Origin: Embiotoca jacksoni
Lineage: Eukaryota; Chordata; Actinopteri; Embiotocidae
NCBI GenBank assembly: GCA_022577435.1
Contig: JAKOON010000096.1
Coordinates: forward strand, 314,001-378,000
Reading direction: 5' to 3'
DNA length: 64,000 bases
In this document: positions 42,398 through 56,030 of the stretch, in pieces
Layout of the letters: the number at the start of each line of letters is the position of its first letter
How positions within the stretch are numbered: the first letter of the stretch is position 1
The notes under the pieces: model-generated
What the model saw: the letters and a program-made list of their open reading frames with translations, nothing else
Databases searched by the model: none
What the model was told of the DNA's origin: nothing
Position numbers and translations under genes: made by a program

Positions 42398-43364
42398 ATA
42401 TTGTAGCAGTTCTCAGTCATCCCAGTTACTGTTCAGTGGCAGAAACCTGACCCCTCAATTGGCAGTTTTTTTTGCATAAAATACAGTATATATTTTGTAT
42501 TTATGTCGAGCAACAAAAGGCATCCTTGTATCTTTTTAACATTTACAATTATCAAATCAGTAATGATACAGTGAGAGCCAGAAGTAAAACACATTTACTT
42601 TAAGTATTTCTGGAATATATAAGATTGGAGCCTCTTTATCTAACGTTTGTCATAAATTAAAAAAAAAAAAAATGCTTCCTAGTGATGGGTTCCGATCCAT
42701 TTTACTGCCTATATTGATGGAATACTAGGATTTGTTGGGATCTTTGGACAGCTAATCCTAGATTGAATCTTTCATTCATGTTCTCTATTTCTATTGTTTC
42801 TTTCAACTACAAAATGTGGTAATTAAGGAAAGGTACTCATTACAAAGGGGGGAACAAGTCCATTGTTAAGCATCTACTATCCAACATGTTAAAGTAAGAA
42901 CTTTTGATACAGACGACTGCTCGGCCTGTCGATGTTACATCGTGCCAGATTCTGTGACTTGTAGCAGAACAACAACAGGGTTAGCTTCAGGGAGGGCATG
43001 ATGCATAAAAAAACATCAACTATGTATTTAACTGTCGAATAGAATTAATTTGATTTTTATCATTATTTTTACTTTACCTTCTCCAACAATCATGCGACCG
43101 ATCAATTAGGAACAAATAATGAAAAATGAGTCAGGACAGGGTTAATACATGAATGTCTTGGAGCAGTGATCAAATATGTGGTGACACCCCCATAACCACA
43201 GAGTACAGCATAATGTCAATGGCTTACATTCATTAAATACCACAATTTCGATTAGTGTCAGGATCATGCTTGTTGGTCCTTAAATCACAATTAAAATGAC
43301 TAATTGTGTGATCATTATGTCTGGAAGAAGGTAGATTCTTAAATATCCAGTTATATCTGGAAAG

Positions 43365-44666
43365 TAAAACCCCATTTTCGAAATAGTTGGGACACTGTAT
43401 AAAATGAATCAAAAAGAAAATAAAGAAAACGTATCAAATGCTGAAACTAAGAAATGTTATCATTTTTTGAAAAATATATGCTCGTTTGAATTTGATGCCA
43501 GCAACATGTTTAAACATTTTTGGTACAGGGGCAATAAAGAGTGGAAATGGTTTGTACTGCTAAAAAAAAACAACACACGTGGAACACAACAAATTAAGTT
43601 AATCCATAACAGGTCAGTAACAATGATTGGGTACAAAAAAGAGCATCTCAGAGGCAGACTCTCCCCATCTTCCCCCCCTTTTCAATGTTACTTTTAGATT
43701 GCTTTTAACATTCATCAATTTCAAATTACAAGCGATTTAGGCACTTCATCACAGACTGTAGATAAACTCTGGCAAAGAGTTAGAGAATCTGGAGAAATCT
43801 CTACACAATGGACTGAAAACCAATATTGGATAGCTGTGATCTCCAGGCCTTCAGTTAAAAACTCCATTGAAAACAAATGCAATTCTGTATACTTGTATCC
43901 TGACCCATTTAAAATGCAATGACACAAAGTGTAAAACTGTCTTGTGGTGTAATTAATTGAAATTTGAAAAAAATTGGAAATCAGTCCAATCCTTCGGGGC
44001 TGAAGGAGAGCGGGACAATCCAGCCTATTACCAGCTCACAGTTCAAAAGCCAGCCTCGGTGATGGTAGGAGGGTTAATTAGTGTACTTGGCATGGGTATC
44101 TTGGTACATCTAGGGAGGAACCATTATTGCTGAACAATCTATACAGGTTTCGGAGCAACATATGCTGCCATTGAGCCAACATCTTTTCCAGGGAAGGTCT
44201 TGCTAATTTCAGCAAAACAATGCCAAATTGTTTTGTTGCACATAGTACAGCAGCATTATTCGATAGTAAGAAGAGTCTGGGCGCTAAACTGGCCTGCCTA
44301 CAGAGCAGACCTGTCACCCATTTTGGCACATCATAAAACAAAAATTAGAACAAAGGAGACCCTAAACTGTTGAGAAGCTGAAATCCTATATTAAACAAGA
44401 TTGGGAAAACATTTCACTTTCAAAACCCCAGCAACTGATTCCCTCAGTTCCCAAATGTTTACAGAGTGCTGTTAAAAGTTGCTGGCATCAAATTCAAATT
44501 AAGAATATATTTTCCATAAAACAGTCAAATTTGTCAGGTTCAATGTTTGATATTATGTCCTTTTTAGTTTTGCGGGTTCATATGATTTGCAAATTATTAC
44601 ATTCTGCCTTATTTTAGATTTTTTTTTTTTTATTTTACACAGCAAAACTTTACACACAAGGTTGTA
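43365..44666 (+). mobile_element. decayed Tc1/mariner-type DNA transposon
   Basis: About 1.3 kb, bounded by TA dinucleotides. The left end (ACCCCATTTTCGAAATAGTTGGGACAC, cited here only as landmarks ACCCCATTTTCG and GTTGGGACAC) and the right end (TTTTACACAGC then GGTTGTA) fit the terminal inverted repeats of a very common fish Tc1/mariner family. Plus-strand fragments of the transposase are readable: RESGEISTQW-like sequence near 43790, FKSSASVMVGG near 44045, and FQGRSC-stop-FQQNNAK near 44185-44227. The Asn codon at 44216-44218 stands where the family has the second catalytic Asp, and the usual ENVW segment after LSPI is lost. Stops and deletions occur throughout, so it is dead. Its insertion in intron 2 has no evident effect on splicing. 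Confidence 0.85.
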
Positions 44667-45654
44667 CAAACAAACTGTAAAAAAAAAAAAATGACAATTG
44701 CATTTGGAACTACATTCAGATTAGATAAAATGCCATCAAATGCCATGCCTATTGCTCAAACACCTGCACTATACGAAAATTATAAACGTGACAACACGGC
44801 TAGATGCCGTAGTTACAAATTGTGTTAGTTTCATTGTGGTCTACTTTGATTACGCTGTGACTTTTCCTTACTGCCATCGCATTAAGCTTTACCTGCAAGA
44901 AACATGCAGGCTTCTTGTACTCCAAATACTGCAAATTACAAATTTATCTGTGCCATGTGTCTCAGCAGTGCAGAGATACTGAATACTGAATTTGTAAAGG
45001 AGTGAAGAAGCTAAATAAAATCAGTACCAAAACATGATACTGGGAATAGGACCTGGCATTATTTTCCCTGATAGGGCCGCATCGTAATAGAGCTCTATTA
45101 ATTGATGTATATACCGGGTTTATGATTCCTCTTTGCAGGCCTTAATTACAACCCTTAAACTGTCATCCCACCATCAATCCAGAGCCACTCACGGCAACCA
45201 CGTCCACTGATCGATCATCGGTTTTACAGCCCTCAGAAACAGGCAGGAATTCCCACAAAGCTTTTCAACGTCAGCAGAGATGACCACGGCTCATGGCTGG
45301 CTGTGAATGTTGAGTGTCACTATCTATCTTGCCCTGGCAGGAGATGAAAATATCAGTCCAAAAAAAACATCAAGGGACGAATGAAAAAAAAAAAAAAAAA
45401 AAAATAGCTTGTTAATAATGCAGCAGCACTGACAAGAACATAACGGGCTCAGATTGATGTGGCCGAGCGCAAGAAGGAGAGAATGTTTCATGAAAACATC
45501 ACTTTACACTGACATAAGCTAGACAACTGGGATGGCAACTTTTACTGTTTTTTGGTTTAAAATTTTTGTTGATTACTTGATGCACTTTTTAGCTTTTCAG
45601 CTGGTTTCTGCTGTTCTGCTATTCTCTTTTAATTCTGCATGTTAGGTATGTTTT

Positions 45655-45803
45655 ACTTATGTTTGTAGGTACACATTTTAATTGTGTGTTCAGGGATTTT
45701 TTTTTGATAATTGTCTTTGTACCCTGGTCCGGAGAAATTTAACCTCATTCCACTGTATTAATCTGGATATGGTCGGATTGACAAATAAATTAACCTTGAA
45801 CCT
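45655..45803 (+). mobile_element. LINE-like 3' end fragment
   Basis: Ends with GTACCCTGGTCCGGAG, then ATGGTCGGATTGACAAATAA and CCTTGAACCTT, resembling the 3' end of a common fish non-LTR element. There is no coding region, so it would be a severe 5' truncation. The 5' boundary is approximate. Confidence 0.4.
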
Positions 45804-46195
45804 TACTAACATATTCTGAGGGATCTGGGGGTTTTAGTCCCAGACTGTCAAGGCGGCGGCAGGGGCAACATAAAGTTCAAGGCGGGAAAGCCCATATTTG
45901 GGCCGGGCAGGAGCCAGGACATTGATACCACATCTCCACAACTCCAATCACTACAGCATAAGCATCAATGTAATTTTGAATACTAATACATTTAAAAAGA
46001 CATTTTAAAGTATCAAAAAAGGATTTTTGTTTTAGATTTTGAATTGGGGCCAACAACAAAGTGTTCATGTTACCAGCCCTCCCACTGCAAACAGACTCCT
46101 GCTATGCAAAGTCTACTTGTAGGTACTCCAACAACTTTATACTTTATCCTATCTTCAGTGAGTGTAATTTAAGAGCTAGGAATAGCTATACGATT

Positions 46196-46283
46196 CAATT
46201 TCGTTTTAATAAAATTTTATTCATATAGCGCCAAATCACAACACAAGTTATTTCCGTGCACTTAAAATGGTAAAGTCCTTACA
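46196..46283 (-). mobile_element. LINE-like 3' end, 'TTTGGCGCTATA' type, copy 1
   Basis: Minus strand includes TTGTGATTTGGCGCTATATG followed by AATAAAATTTTATT and ends in an AAATTGAAT-like tail. The same words occur on the plus strand at 56171-56220, so these are two copies of one family inserted in opposite orientation. Confidence 0.6.
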
Positions 46284-47498
46284 ACAAAACTTAAGAACAT
46301 GTGGGTGGATCTTAATTGTTCTGAGAATATTTACCACAGTTATTGTATGTGTCATTAAGGTTAAAAATTTAAATTGAAGCCTAAATTACTACAATCTCAG
46401 GTGGGGATATTACCTCGCAGTGTGCCTCCATTATATATTATTTCATGCTAAAATTAAATTACTACTCAGATTATGAAAATAATAAAGTTTGTGACTGATG
46501 TTGCTGGGGAGCATTTTATTTTTTGACCAAAGATAAAACACCCATGCTCTCTTTGTTTATGAGGGTATAAATTTGTAATAATTAATATCTGTGATTCAAA
46601 CTTGGCTGAAGAGAAAAGAGATAGGATTACAGCATAGTAGTGTCGAGCACCATCATGTTTCAGTGGGCTGTACAGTTGTAAATAAAACAGAGTTCTGGAA
46701 GGTCAATAAACTGACTTCATAGCCAGTATATTCAAAGGCAGACAGGCATTCACCACTTCCTTTGCAACATCCCAGTATATGTGTTTCATGAGTCCGGCTC
46801 TGCTTTCTTTCCTCTCCCCCTCTCCCTGGCCGTTTTTACACTTCTAAAAGCCATCACATATCCAGGGAGAGAAGGAAGTGACAAGCTCAGCTCAGCAGTA
46901 ATTGGCCACCTCACAGATGACAAGGCAGATAGAGGCAAGGGAGAGACACAGGAGGAAAAGCTGCTCCATATTAAAGAAAGGCCCAAAGATATGCGGTGGT
47001 ACCTGCCCCGTGCAGAGCTGCTTCCTTGACATGATTCAAAGGCCAGAGATACGACATTAGTTAGATTCTTAAGAGAGAATAATGGATTAGTGTTACTACG
47101 GATAAGGGGAGGTTTTGAAGCTTAACACTTAACGAGCCAAATACAGCTTCTTGAAGTACTTGGGTTTAATAAGAGTGGTCACAATGTTGAAAAAAGTTTG
47201 GGGGTTTTACAATACACAAGGTGCCAAATTATTGCAGAACAACACTGCAAGGGTCAACTGACTCAATATCTAACACGTATGCATGCTATTATCATGCACC
47301 AAAGGATAAACCACCAATATAAAAGCCTTAGCAACAACATGAGAGTGGTGCAGTATCTCACTTGGATTCTCAAATGGGCACCTCCCTTCACAGGTGTTTT
47401 TGTCGAGTTCTTTGGAAGACTCAACAGTAGTCCTGGTGTCCCAGAACCTACTCCCCTCAATACTCACACCCTCCACCCCCTGCTCTTACATCTAACCT

Positions 47499-47566
47499 AG
47501 TATGACTTGTGCCTACATACTTTGTTAATGCATGCTCAAAGCCACAACATCATACCTGCTATTCAA
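47499..47566 (+). repeat. tandem duplicate unit 1 (interrupted by the hAT-like element)
   Basis: Starts AGTATGACTTGTGCCTAC and contains TGCTCAAAGCCACAACATCATAC. Matches unit 2 at 48573-48660. The last eight bases (CTATTCAA at 47559-47566) form the left target-site copy of the inserted element; its continuation ATGACCACCAACATCG lies beyond the insertion at 48525. Confidence 0.7.
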
Positions 47567-47908
47567 TAGGGGCGAGTGAGTACACCATTATCTGTGTCTG
47601 TATCTGTTAAACTAACTAAATTATCTGTATCCGTAGCCGTACTCGGATGGGGCGGGGCTTAATCCGGAAGTGGGTGGGGAGTAACCGGACGTTATTGATT
47701 TAAACCTGAAATTGATATGGATTGATCAGAAATTGCTAAATGTATTATTTATTAGAAAACTATTACAGAACAACCCCAGAATTGAGCTTCAGATAAGTGT
47801 TTTTGATCATAAGAGTAAGAGAACTATTTACATAAACAAGTTTTTTTTTTTACAGTGAAAAGAAATATCCAGCTGGTCATATAAACAATACTTTGTATTT
47901 TGTTTAGC

Positions 47909-47979
<71 letters not shown>

Positions 47980-48518
47980 AGGAGGGGGTAGATCGTTAGC
48001 CTGGTTTTATTATTTTATTACGTAAACTGATGGTGGGAAGCTGGATGATTTATGCGTACATTGAAATATGCATTCAGAATTACATTATATTCTGACTGAG
48101 GGCGGTCAGCTCAGTGAATATATCTTAATGAGGTAGGAGCGAGTCAAAGACGGAGAACAAACCGGCAGAAGCAGAGTCACAAGCTCTAACTTGCGACTCG
48201 TCTGGTAAGAGCAAAGTTCTCGGCTGAAGATATTTCAGACAAACCTGATTGAAACGAGCCGATGCCAGAGATTAACCAGTTGTTATTATTTCCTGTAGAC
48301 GCTGGACACTGACAGAGCGTGTCTCAGCGACTGTGTCTCAGCAGAGAGAGCGGCAGACTGTCAGCAGGAGGCAGGTCTCTGTGTGCAGCTGTGTGCACCT
48401 AGCTAGCGTCTGTTGATTCCTTCAACAGCATGGATATTGACACATTTACTCGGATGACACTCAAACTCGTCAAAAGCTAGCGCACACTCATTTCAGCTCA
48501 GTACTCGTCCCATCCCTC
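47567..48518 (+). mobile_element. hAT-like non-autonomous DNA transposon, about 0.95 kb
   Basis: Left end TAGGGGCGAGTGAGTAC; reverse complement of the right end GAGGGATGGGACGAGTACTGAG (cited as GAGGGATGGG and ACGAGTACTGAG). These are imperfect inverted repeats that share a GCGAGT/ACGAGT core. Flanking octamers CTATTCAA and CTATTCAT match at 7 of 8 positions, the duplication length typical of hAT elements. The interior holds a (TG)32 tract and a GC-richer right half. Near 48430 there is a start codon opening MDIDTFTRMTLKLVKS and then a stop, which might be the remnant of a transposase N-terminus. No transposase body is present. Confidence 0.7.
47915..47978. repeat. (TG)32 microsatellite inside the hAT-like element
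   Basis: 64 uninterrupted bases of TG, followed by a G-rich run (GGAGGAGGGGG). Confidence 0.97.
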
Positions 48519-48572
48519 CTATTCATGACCACCAACATCGTTCCTTTACCACCGAATCCAGTCTACTCTGCC

Positions 48573-48660
48573 AGTATGAATTGTGCCTACTTACTTTGGC
48601 AACGTTATCTTTGCTCAAAGCCACAGGATCATACATGCTACACATGACCACCAATATCAT
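48573..48660 (+). repeat. tandem duplicate unit 2
   Basis: AGTATGAATTGTGCCTAC, TTGCTCAAAGCCACAGG and ATCATACATGCT, then ACATGACCACCAATATCAT. The last part matches the sequence that follows the transposon at 48525, so the unit extends through it. No ORF. Confidence 0.7.
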
Positions 48661-49267
48661 AAAAACGTTGTTTGCTCTTTGAGTGCTACATTTACTGTAT
48701 GTGAAGTTCAATTGGGCTGCACGTGCAACCTCAGCACTTGCTAGTCAATTATTTATTTTCTGATGACACAGCTCTTGATTTAACTGTCCATCCATGTTGT
48801 GCCAATCACCCACAGTTCACTGTAGCAGCACGATAAGAAAGGTAGTCCATCCGTCCCCTCATCCAGTAACTCCAGCTCTTTTTGGGGGTTGGGGGGTGTC
48901 AAGGTGTTCCAATGCCAGATAAGATATAAACTATGCACTGTGTTCTGAGTCTATTTTAGACTCTAGTTCCGTGCTTAGAACACCTCCAATGGAAGCAACT
49001 GGTTCCTTTCGATGTATGGGGGTAACAACTCCACACCAGTGTCTGAGACCTGAGCTCCTCACCCTTTCATTAAGTGTAAGCCCAGATACCTAACGAAGGT
49101 TATCAGTGATTACTGTAATTCATGACCGTGGGTGAAAGTTGGAACATAGATCGATTGGTACATTGAAAGCTTTGCTGCTCGGCTCAGGTCCCTGTTCAAA
49201 ATGATCTGGCACAAAACCCACATTACTGTTGAAAGTAAAGGGGGAAATACTTGCGACCTGCATATAG

Positions 49268-49268
<1 letters not shown>

Positions 49269-49302
<34 letters not shown>
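49269..49302. repeat. (TA)n microsatellite, 17 units
   Basis: 34 bases of uninterrupted TA alternation. Confidence 0.95.
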
Positions 49303-49306
<4 letters not shown>

Positions 49307-51751
49307 AAAAATGTTGCCATGGTTAGGGTTTTATGTAGTTTTTATTTGGCTCTCAGTCATCATCCCCTACATCCTGACCAGTTTTATAATCCTGCCTGCA
49401 GTTTCCTCATAGCATGACTACACAATCCCAACATCTCCCAGTGATGAGTGGTACCTCACCACACATAGAACTCTGCCTTTACTGTGGGTCAGTTATCAAT
49501 TTCCATCCCATCAGATGGATTGAGAGATTTTGGGCTTTTATTCAGGAGTGGCTTTCATTTGGCCGCTTTACCGCCACGACCCAGTCGGCGAAGAAAGAAA
49601 GAAATGGCTGGATGTTGTGGTTATTCCAAACCTCTTTCACTTCCCAGTGATGAGGCCCAGTCTGCTCCTGGCAACTCTCACTACTTGTGCATTTTTTTTT
49701 TCAACTTTCTGGGGATTTCTTCTCACATGGACCGGGTTCATAAACATTGGCCAATTGATTTCCACGACTTCAAACCAGTTTTCATGACCAAATACTCTGT
49801 AGATGTGGAAAGTATGTATAACACATTTCCCACAATAATTCCCAGCAACATTAATACTGATCAGGACTTTCCAATAATTAATTTTATTTAATTGGTGACT
49901 AGTGGCAGGTTATTGTAATGATATGATCGTATCATGCTCTGCTGCCCAAATTATTGATTAATATGGATTAAAATTAAGTTTCAGATTACTAGACACATTT
50001 GAAGATTAATGCAAACATCTGCCACATTATTTTACTGTATACTGTAGGCTATATATTTATATTAATAAAAATAGTTCCCATAGCTTTTACAACACTATTC
50101 AAGACCAAGATACAGGTTTTGTGTGACCATACGAAGCATGCAACAACATATAGCTGGGTTGGTAATTGCAAGTGGTTACATGTACTGTATGTCCAGTGCC
50201 ATGGTTTCTTTTTCCCAACAGCTTAATTTACATACCTCCAATGTAAGCCACCTATAAGAAAACTCAGTACCCTAAACAATGTAGTTAATACCCTTCTGGT
50301 TTTCTGGTTAAAGCCTTATTTGTGCATTGAGATGATGGAGAACTCGTTTACACTTCCAGCACCATTCTCTCAGCCCAATGAGAGAGAAAAGTAAACTTAT
50401 ATGAATAAATATGTACAATACTGTACTTTTCTCAGATATTATTTTTGATTGCAAAAAGGGATGACTATTTGTGATTATAGTTGGATCTTAACATCGCAGC
50501 TAGTACTACAGCAGACATTTCAGACTCTGGCACCTCCCTGAGGTAGAGTCCAGACACAGGGGGCACACAAAGACAAGACAAAATCTCAACCACTAGAATA
50601 GTATTCTGTGAAGATAATAATTCTATACACAGATCCCAAGTGTTGTTGCAGTCTCCATAGAGGAGATGACGGGAGCCTGGACCAACTAAGAAGCCGTGGG
50701 ACTATATTTAGATCCCATCATTAGGTCTACGGTGTATCACCATCACAGATGAATCATGGGACTGAGCAGAACCAGGCAAAGGAGTGGCTGTGTACTTCTG
50801 CATCTGGGAAGATGTTTGTTAGCATTAAGCTGCCAAATACAGGTAGCTGCAGGCTAACTCATTTGCAGGACAAAACATATAAAAGTTTAAACTCACTGTA
50901 AAATAAAACTCTTTTGAACTACATATTACTTGATACGTATTACTGCAGTATCACTATATAACAATTTTAGATGTTTGGTTTAAATTCAACTGAATTAAAG
51001 ACCAGCTTCAGTTAGCATCACATTAGCTTGGTTAAGCTGGTTAACGTAAATAGGGCAGTATAGCCAACAATAATATGTATCCACAATGTAGTTTACAATG
51101 GCACAGAGGGAAAAGTTGGCCGTTGGGAAGATCAACATTTTCCTCAGATGTAGGTTATTATTTAAGTTATGAAGACAAACTCTATATGTCTAAAATTGCA
51201 ATACATTAGCTTATCATCAAACGACAAACACATTTCTTTGGCCTCTGCCATTTCCGTAAACGTCAGCAAACACTTCACAACTCGTCAATTTGAGGCTTAT
51301 AGAAAATTTCAAGTTCTGACTTTGTGAATTGATTTAGACTCTTCTTGTATAGGCTACACGGTAAATATGACGCCATTTGAACACAGCATTAGAACAAAAA
51401 CTAATGAGCAAGGATCTGTTTGCCATCGTTATATGTGGCATTGTCAGGCGTAATACTAAACTCAACACACACACAACCTTATTTGTTCTTTAACAAACCA
51501 GACCCAGGCAAAAAACAGGAGACTCTTTAACTGACTCATACCTCACCATCTTTTTCTCTCCCATAGTTTTTGCTTATTATCGGTTGTCTCCATTCAGTTC
51601 CCTCACTCGCGTAGTTTCTCTTCTTTCTTTTGCAGATGTCCCGCCATGGAGCTGCATGTCTCTGCACCACTTACAATAATAATGTTGTTTATGCATGTCT
51701 TGATTCAGTAGTAAAACCTAATAATATAAAGCATAACTCAAGGGGCAATCA

Positions 51752-51808
51752 TTACATTACATTACATTTCATTTAGCTGACGCTTTTATCCAAAGCGACT
51801 TACAATAA
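51752..51808 (-). mobile_element. 57-bp LINE 3' stub, same tail as the 3151 element
   Basis: ATTACATTACATTACATTTC, then TTTAGCTGACGCTTTTATCC and AAAGCGACTTACAATAA, nearly identical to 3155-3218 and in the same orientation. Beyond it the two copies diverge at once. This is an extreme 5' truncation, or a SINE that borrowed the LINE tail. Confidence 0.7.
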
Positions 51809-52207
51809 TCATCTGAATTAAGAGATACTTTGAACAAATGTTGCTGACATTTACAATATGTACCTTTTACTTGAAATGGAGTATTTTTAGATTGCAGAAT
51901 TCCTACTTTTTTTTTTTCATCTCGACCACATATTTCATTATCACAAATACACACATTTTATGATTCAGTCAAGCACCATTTTGTGTGTGTGGGTTTTATT
52001 TTGAGTTTTGAGTGTCACACAATGTGTTGAAGCCGAAACATGTTTTTTCTCTGCTGTTGACGGTTTTTAAAATCCTTATAAACAAAACCAAAATGATGAA
52101 ATCATATATTAAGATTTCAACTCATAATTCTATTCAACCTAAAGCGTCAATTTAGTTAGAAAAAAAACAAAAACAAAAAAAAACATCTAAGCAGTGGTAA
52201 TATGTCT

Positions 52208-52222
52208 CAGCAGGGGGCGCTA
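52208..52222 (+). promoter_or_regulatory. CTCF-like binding motif
   Basis: CAGCAGGGGGCGCTA fits the CTCF core very closely. It lies in intron 2, about 2 kb from exon 2. Motif match only; occupancy is unknown. Confidence 0.45.
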
Positions 52223-54253
52223 CACTGCCATGACAGATTGGGTATCAGTTTCTATTTCAGTTCCTAGTGTCTGCCCTGATGTGGCGTTGATATAGTGATA
52301 GGGGTGTGTCTCAGTCAGGACCTCCGAAGAGGAGGGTGGACATCTGCTGTCTTTGAGGTCCTGTCACATGAAATTACAGACTTAATCAAGTCTTTTCCAC
52401 CTCCTCCCTCTCTATGTGTCTTCCTCTCCATCTTCCCCTCTCCTTTACCACGTTATCTATCTCAGTTCAAAGCCCAGGCCAGACTCTTCCTCTGCTCCCT
52501 CCCTTTTTTTCTTTCTAATACATCACATATGTTTTTCTCTTTTCTCTTTTCTCCTTGACTTTGCTTCTTAGCGTCTCTCACCACCCCATCACACCTCCAG
52601 CCCTCTCCTCTTCCTCCTCCCCTGCCTCTAGGTCAGACAGAGCTGATCTAGCCTCCTATTCCTGACTCTTACTTAAACTTAAGTTATGTCAGCAAGCCTG
52701 CAGCGGAGCTGTACCAAAGCCCCAGGGATCCGGTGACCTTAGGAGTGCACAGGGAGGAAATGCAAGATATACTGTAGAGTAAATGAACAAGGTATAGCTG
52801 AAGAGGTAAAGAGAGGAAGAGAAGGGAGAGCGGAGAAGGGGAAGGGAGTGACGATAACAGAGCGTGCAGAATGGGAGATAGAGAAAATACAATATATCAC
52901 ATTGCTGATTTATTTATAAAGGATTAGTTCTTAGTGCAGAGTCAAATGTCGTTAGCATGTCTGATGATTTTCATTGGTTTATTTTTTTCTCAGAAACCTG
53001 AAAAAGGTTTAGTGTTTTTTCGGTACAGTTTTTTCTGTATTTCAACCTTCATAGTTAACCTATAGTGACCATTGGAAACTACTGAGGTTTGGTGCTTTGT
53101 ACCTGTTTCTAAGAATTTGTTTTTTTTTTTAATACATGCAGAGAGTTTATCATATACAGTTAACAAGTCATTTTTAGGTGTTTATGTTGAGAAATAAAAC
53201 ATTCATTCTGTAAATTCAGATATGTTTCCTTAAAAGAACCACGTTCTTAGGAAATGTAAGGAAGAGTGACCTCTTTTATGCCACAGCTCCAGTGATAGCC
53301 ATTGCCAGATGGATCATGTTTTCAGGATGTACATCCGTCCTGTTCTCATTAATTAGATATCTCAACTCTTTTGTGAGGGATATCTTAAAATGTTTCACAG
53401 ATGTTCACATGGACTCAAAGATGTCCTAAGGTCAAGGTCATTGAGACCTCACGTTTGTCCCATTCTTATAAAGGCGATGCCATGACTCAGGAACAGTATT
53501 GGAAGATTGTGACCTCATTTCACCTCTAGTTGGATACTGAATTGGTGACACTCATCTTGGGCGTCTACCTTGAAACTGTGATTATTGTGTAGCTCTTCTG
53601 TGCTGTGGGTTGAAGGTGTGTGTGACATGTCCATGTTTTTGAATTTGTAGCACCGTCATGGCTACAGCTTGGTGTTATCTTAGAATCAGCTTGTAAACAC
53701 ATACGGATCCCTTCAAAGTCTTCACTACGTCTGGATGAGCCTGGGTGTAAACTGCCACTTGACTGGTTAACATACAACCACAGGGCAGTAATTATTGTTT
53801 GGACAGTATACTTTCGTTTGCTTTGTAACTTTCCAAGTCAGTTTATCAGTTCATGATAACACACCCATTCCTATTATGTGCTTCTTGAATAGTTGTTTCT
53901 GCAAAGAATCAAATGATGAAAGTGTGAAATATGAATTTGGCTTCATGGTGAATCGCAAAAGAATCCCATAGCATCCATTCAGTGTTGCCTCCCGTGTTAG
54001 GTATAATGTGAGATAGTTTACTATCAAATTCAGTACAATGATAACATCGCTTGAAGGTCGAATCAATATCTACCCAACAATTTAATGGGTTTTAAATGCC
54101 CAAAATCTCCAGGAAAAAAAACACCAAAAAACTGCTTAACGAAAGAATGTGTTGCAAAAATGCAGAGCTCACACACAAACACATGCCACTCTTGTGTTCT
54201 GTAGCACAAGCTTCAATGAACTGCCGGCACCCCATCCAAGAAAAATCCCATTA

Positions 54254-54796
<543 letters not shown>

Positions 54797-55580
54797 TTAG
54801 TTCTGCGGACCATTTTCATGAAAAGGGCAACACTCCCAATGGCAACATTTTCTTTGACACCCGTACATGAAGAGCAGCTTCAACCTACAGAGAGCAGTTG
54901 CTCCATGTTTGATGTATCATTACCGCTGTGGAAGGAGCTGGTGATGTATTGTCAAGCTCGATGTGCCACTTTATAGCAATTTTTTAATTCATCAAATTAT
55001 ACACTACATGCAAGACATCATAGTGATAACAGTTTGACAATAATGTGATTATATAATAAGAATTGTGCAGAGCTGCAAGGAGTTTAATAAAGCAGCTGCG
55101 ACAATAAAAGTGGGTCGCATTAATCTGTCAGGAAAAAAAATCTGAATAGGAACATGAGGTTATTGTTGGCAGAACTTGTCATGTTTAAGATGAAAATATG
55201 GCCAAGGTAGTAGTGCAGATATACACGATGCCAGAAGTTACAACAGTTTAGTCCAGCTGAGGCAGGAGGTGACCAAAGGATGTTGTGTGAAAGGTCTGTC
55301 GCAACCTTAAAACAATATAAACTGCATGTAGATTCACCCATGGGATGTTGCAAAGGATTACTACTTGTTGCCATCGAGCTCAATGTTGGTCATTAATTAA
55401 ATTAATTAAATACACGGAGAACACATTTGTTATCTCTAGTACTACCTATGCTAGCTTCCATGAGGACATCATTTGTACTCCCAACGCTATTCGTAATGTT
55501 GTGGCAATAAGGTGCTGCATTTAATAATAATCTGCAATGCTGTATACAAGTTCAGAATTGAAGTATATACTGTATGTCAC

Positions 55581-55976
55581 ATTTAGCTATCTATATCAAC
55601 TATTTTACAATGTAGATTAGTTACACTGTTTTAACAGTTTTAATTTTTTACCTTTTTAACAGTTTCCAATACTTTGATCTACCTGTTTGAAATGTTTATC
55701 TGTTGCTGTTAGTTACTTAAACCAACCATTAATAGGTTAATTTTATCTATCCTTATCAACAATTTGATAAGTACTTTTAGCTATCAATTATCCATTATTT
55801 TTACCATTTTAACCATTGTTCCAATCCTTTTAGCTCACAATGTCAGACATTTATCTGTTAGATTTAGCTATCTATATCAAACATTATTACTTTATAGTTA
55901 TAAACCATTATTGATATTAAAAACAGTTTTCCTAATGCCTTTAGCTTCCCCAGCTTTCCCCCCATCTTTTAGCTAA
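55581..55976 (+). repeat. degenerate TTTAGCTA-rich array
   Basis: TTTAGCTATCTATATCAA occurs at about 55582 and 55863. Shorter forms of TTTTAGCTA or TTTAGCT occur near 55775, 55828, 55940 and 55967, spaced irregularly, with CCATTATTTT and TTTTAACCATT between them. It directly precedes the LINE-like 3' end at 56031 and may be part of that element. Confidence 0.5.
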
Positions 55977-56030
55977 ATATTTTGTTTATTGTTTGTTGTC
56001 TCTTAATGCGATTCCTCACGTTAAAGCAAT

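Noticed and set aside
49414..49891. Overlapping ORFs of 78-135 codons
   Set aside because: Three frames are open at once in the same stretch, none with a domain; likely chance.
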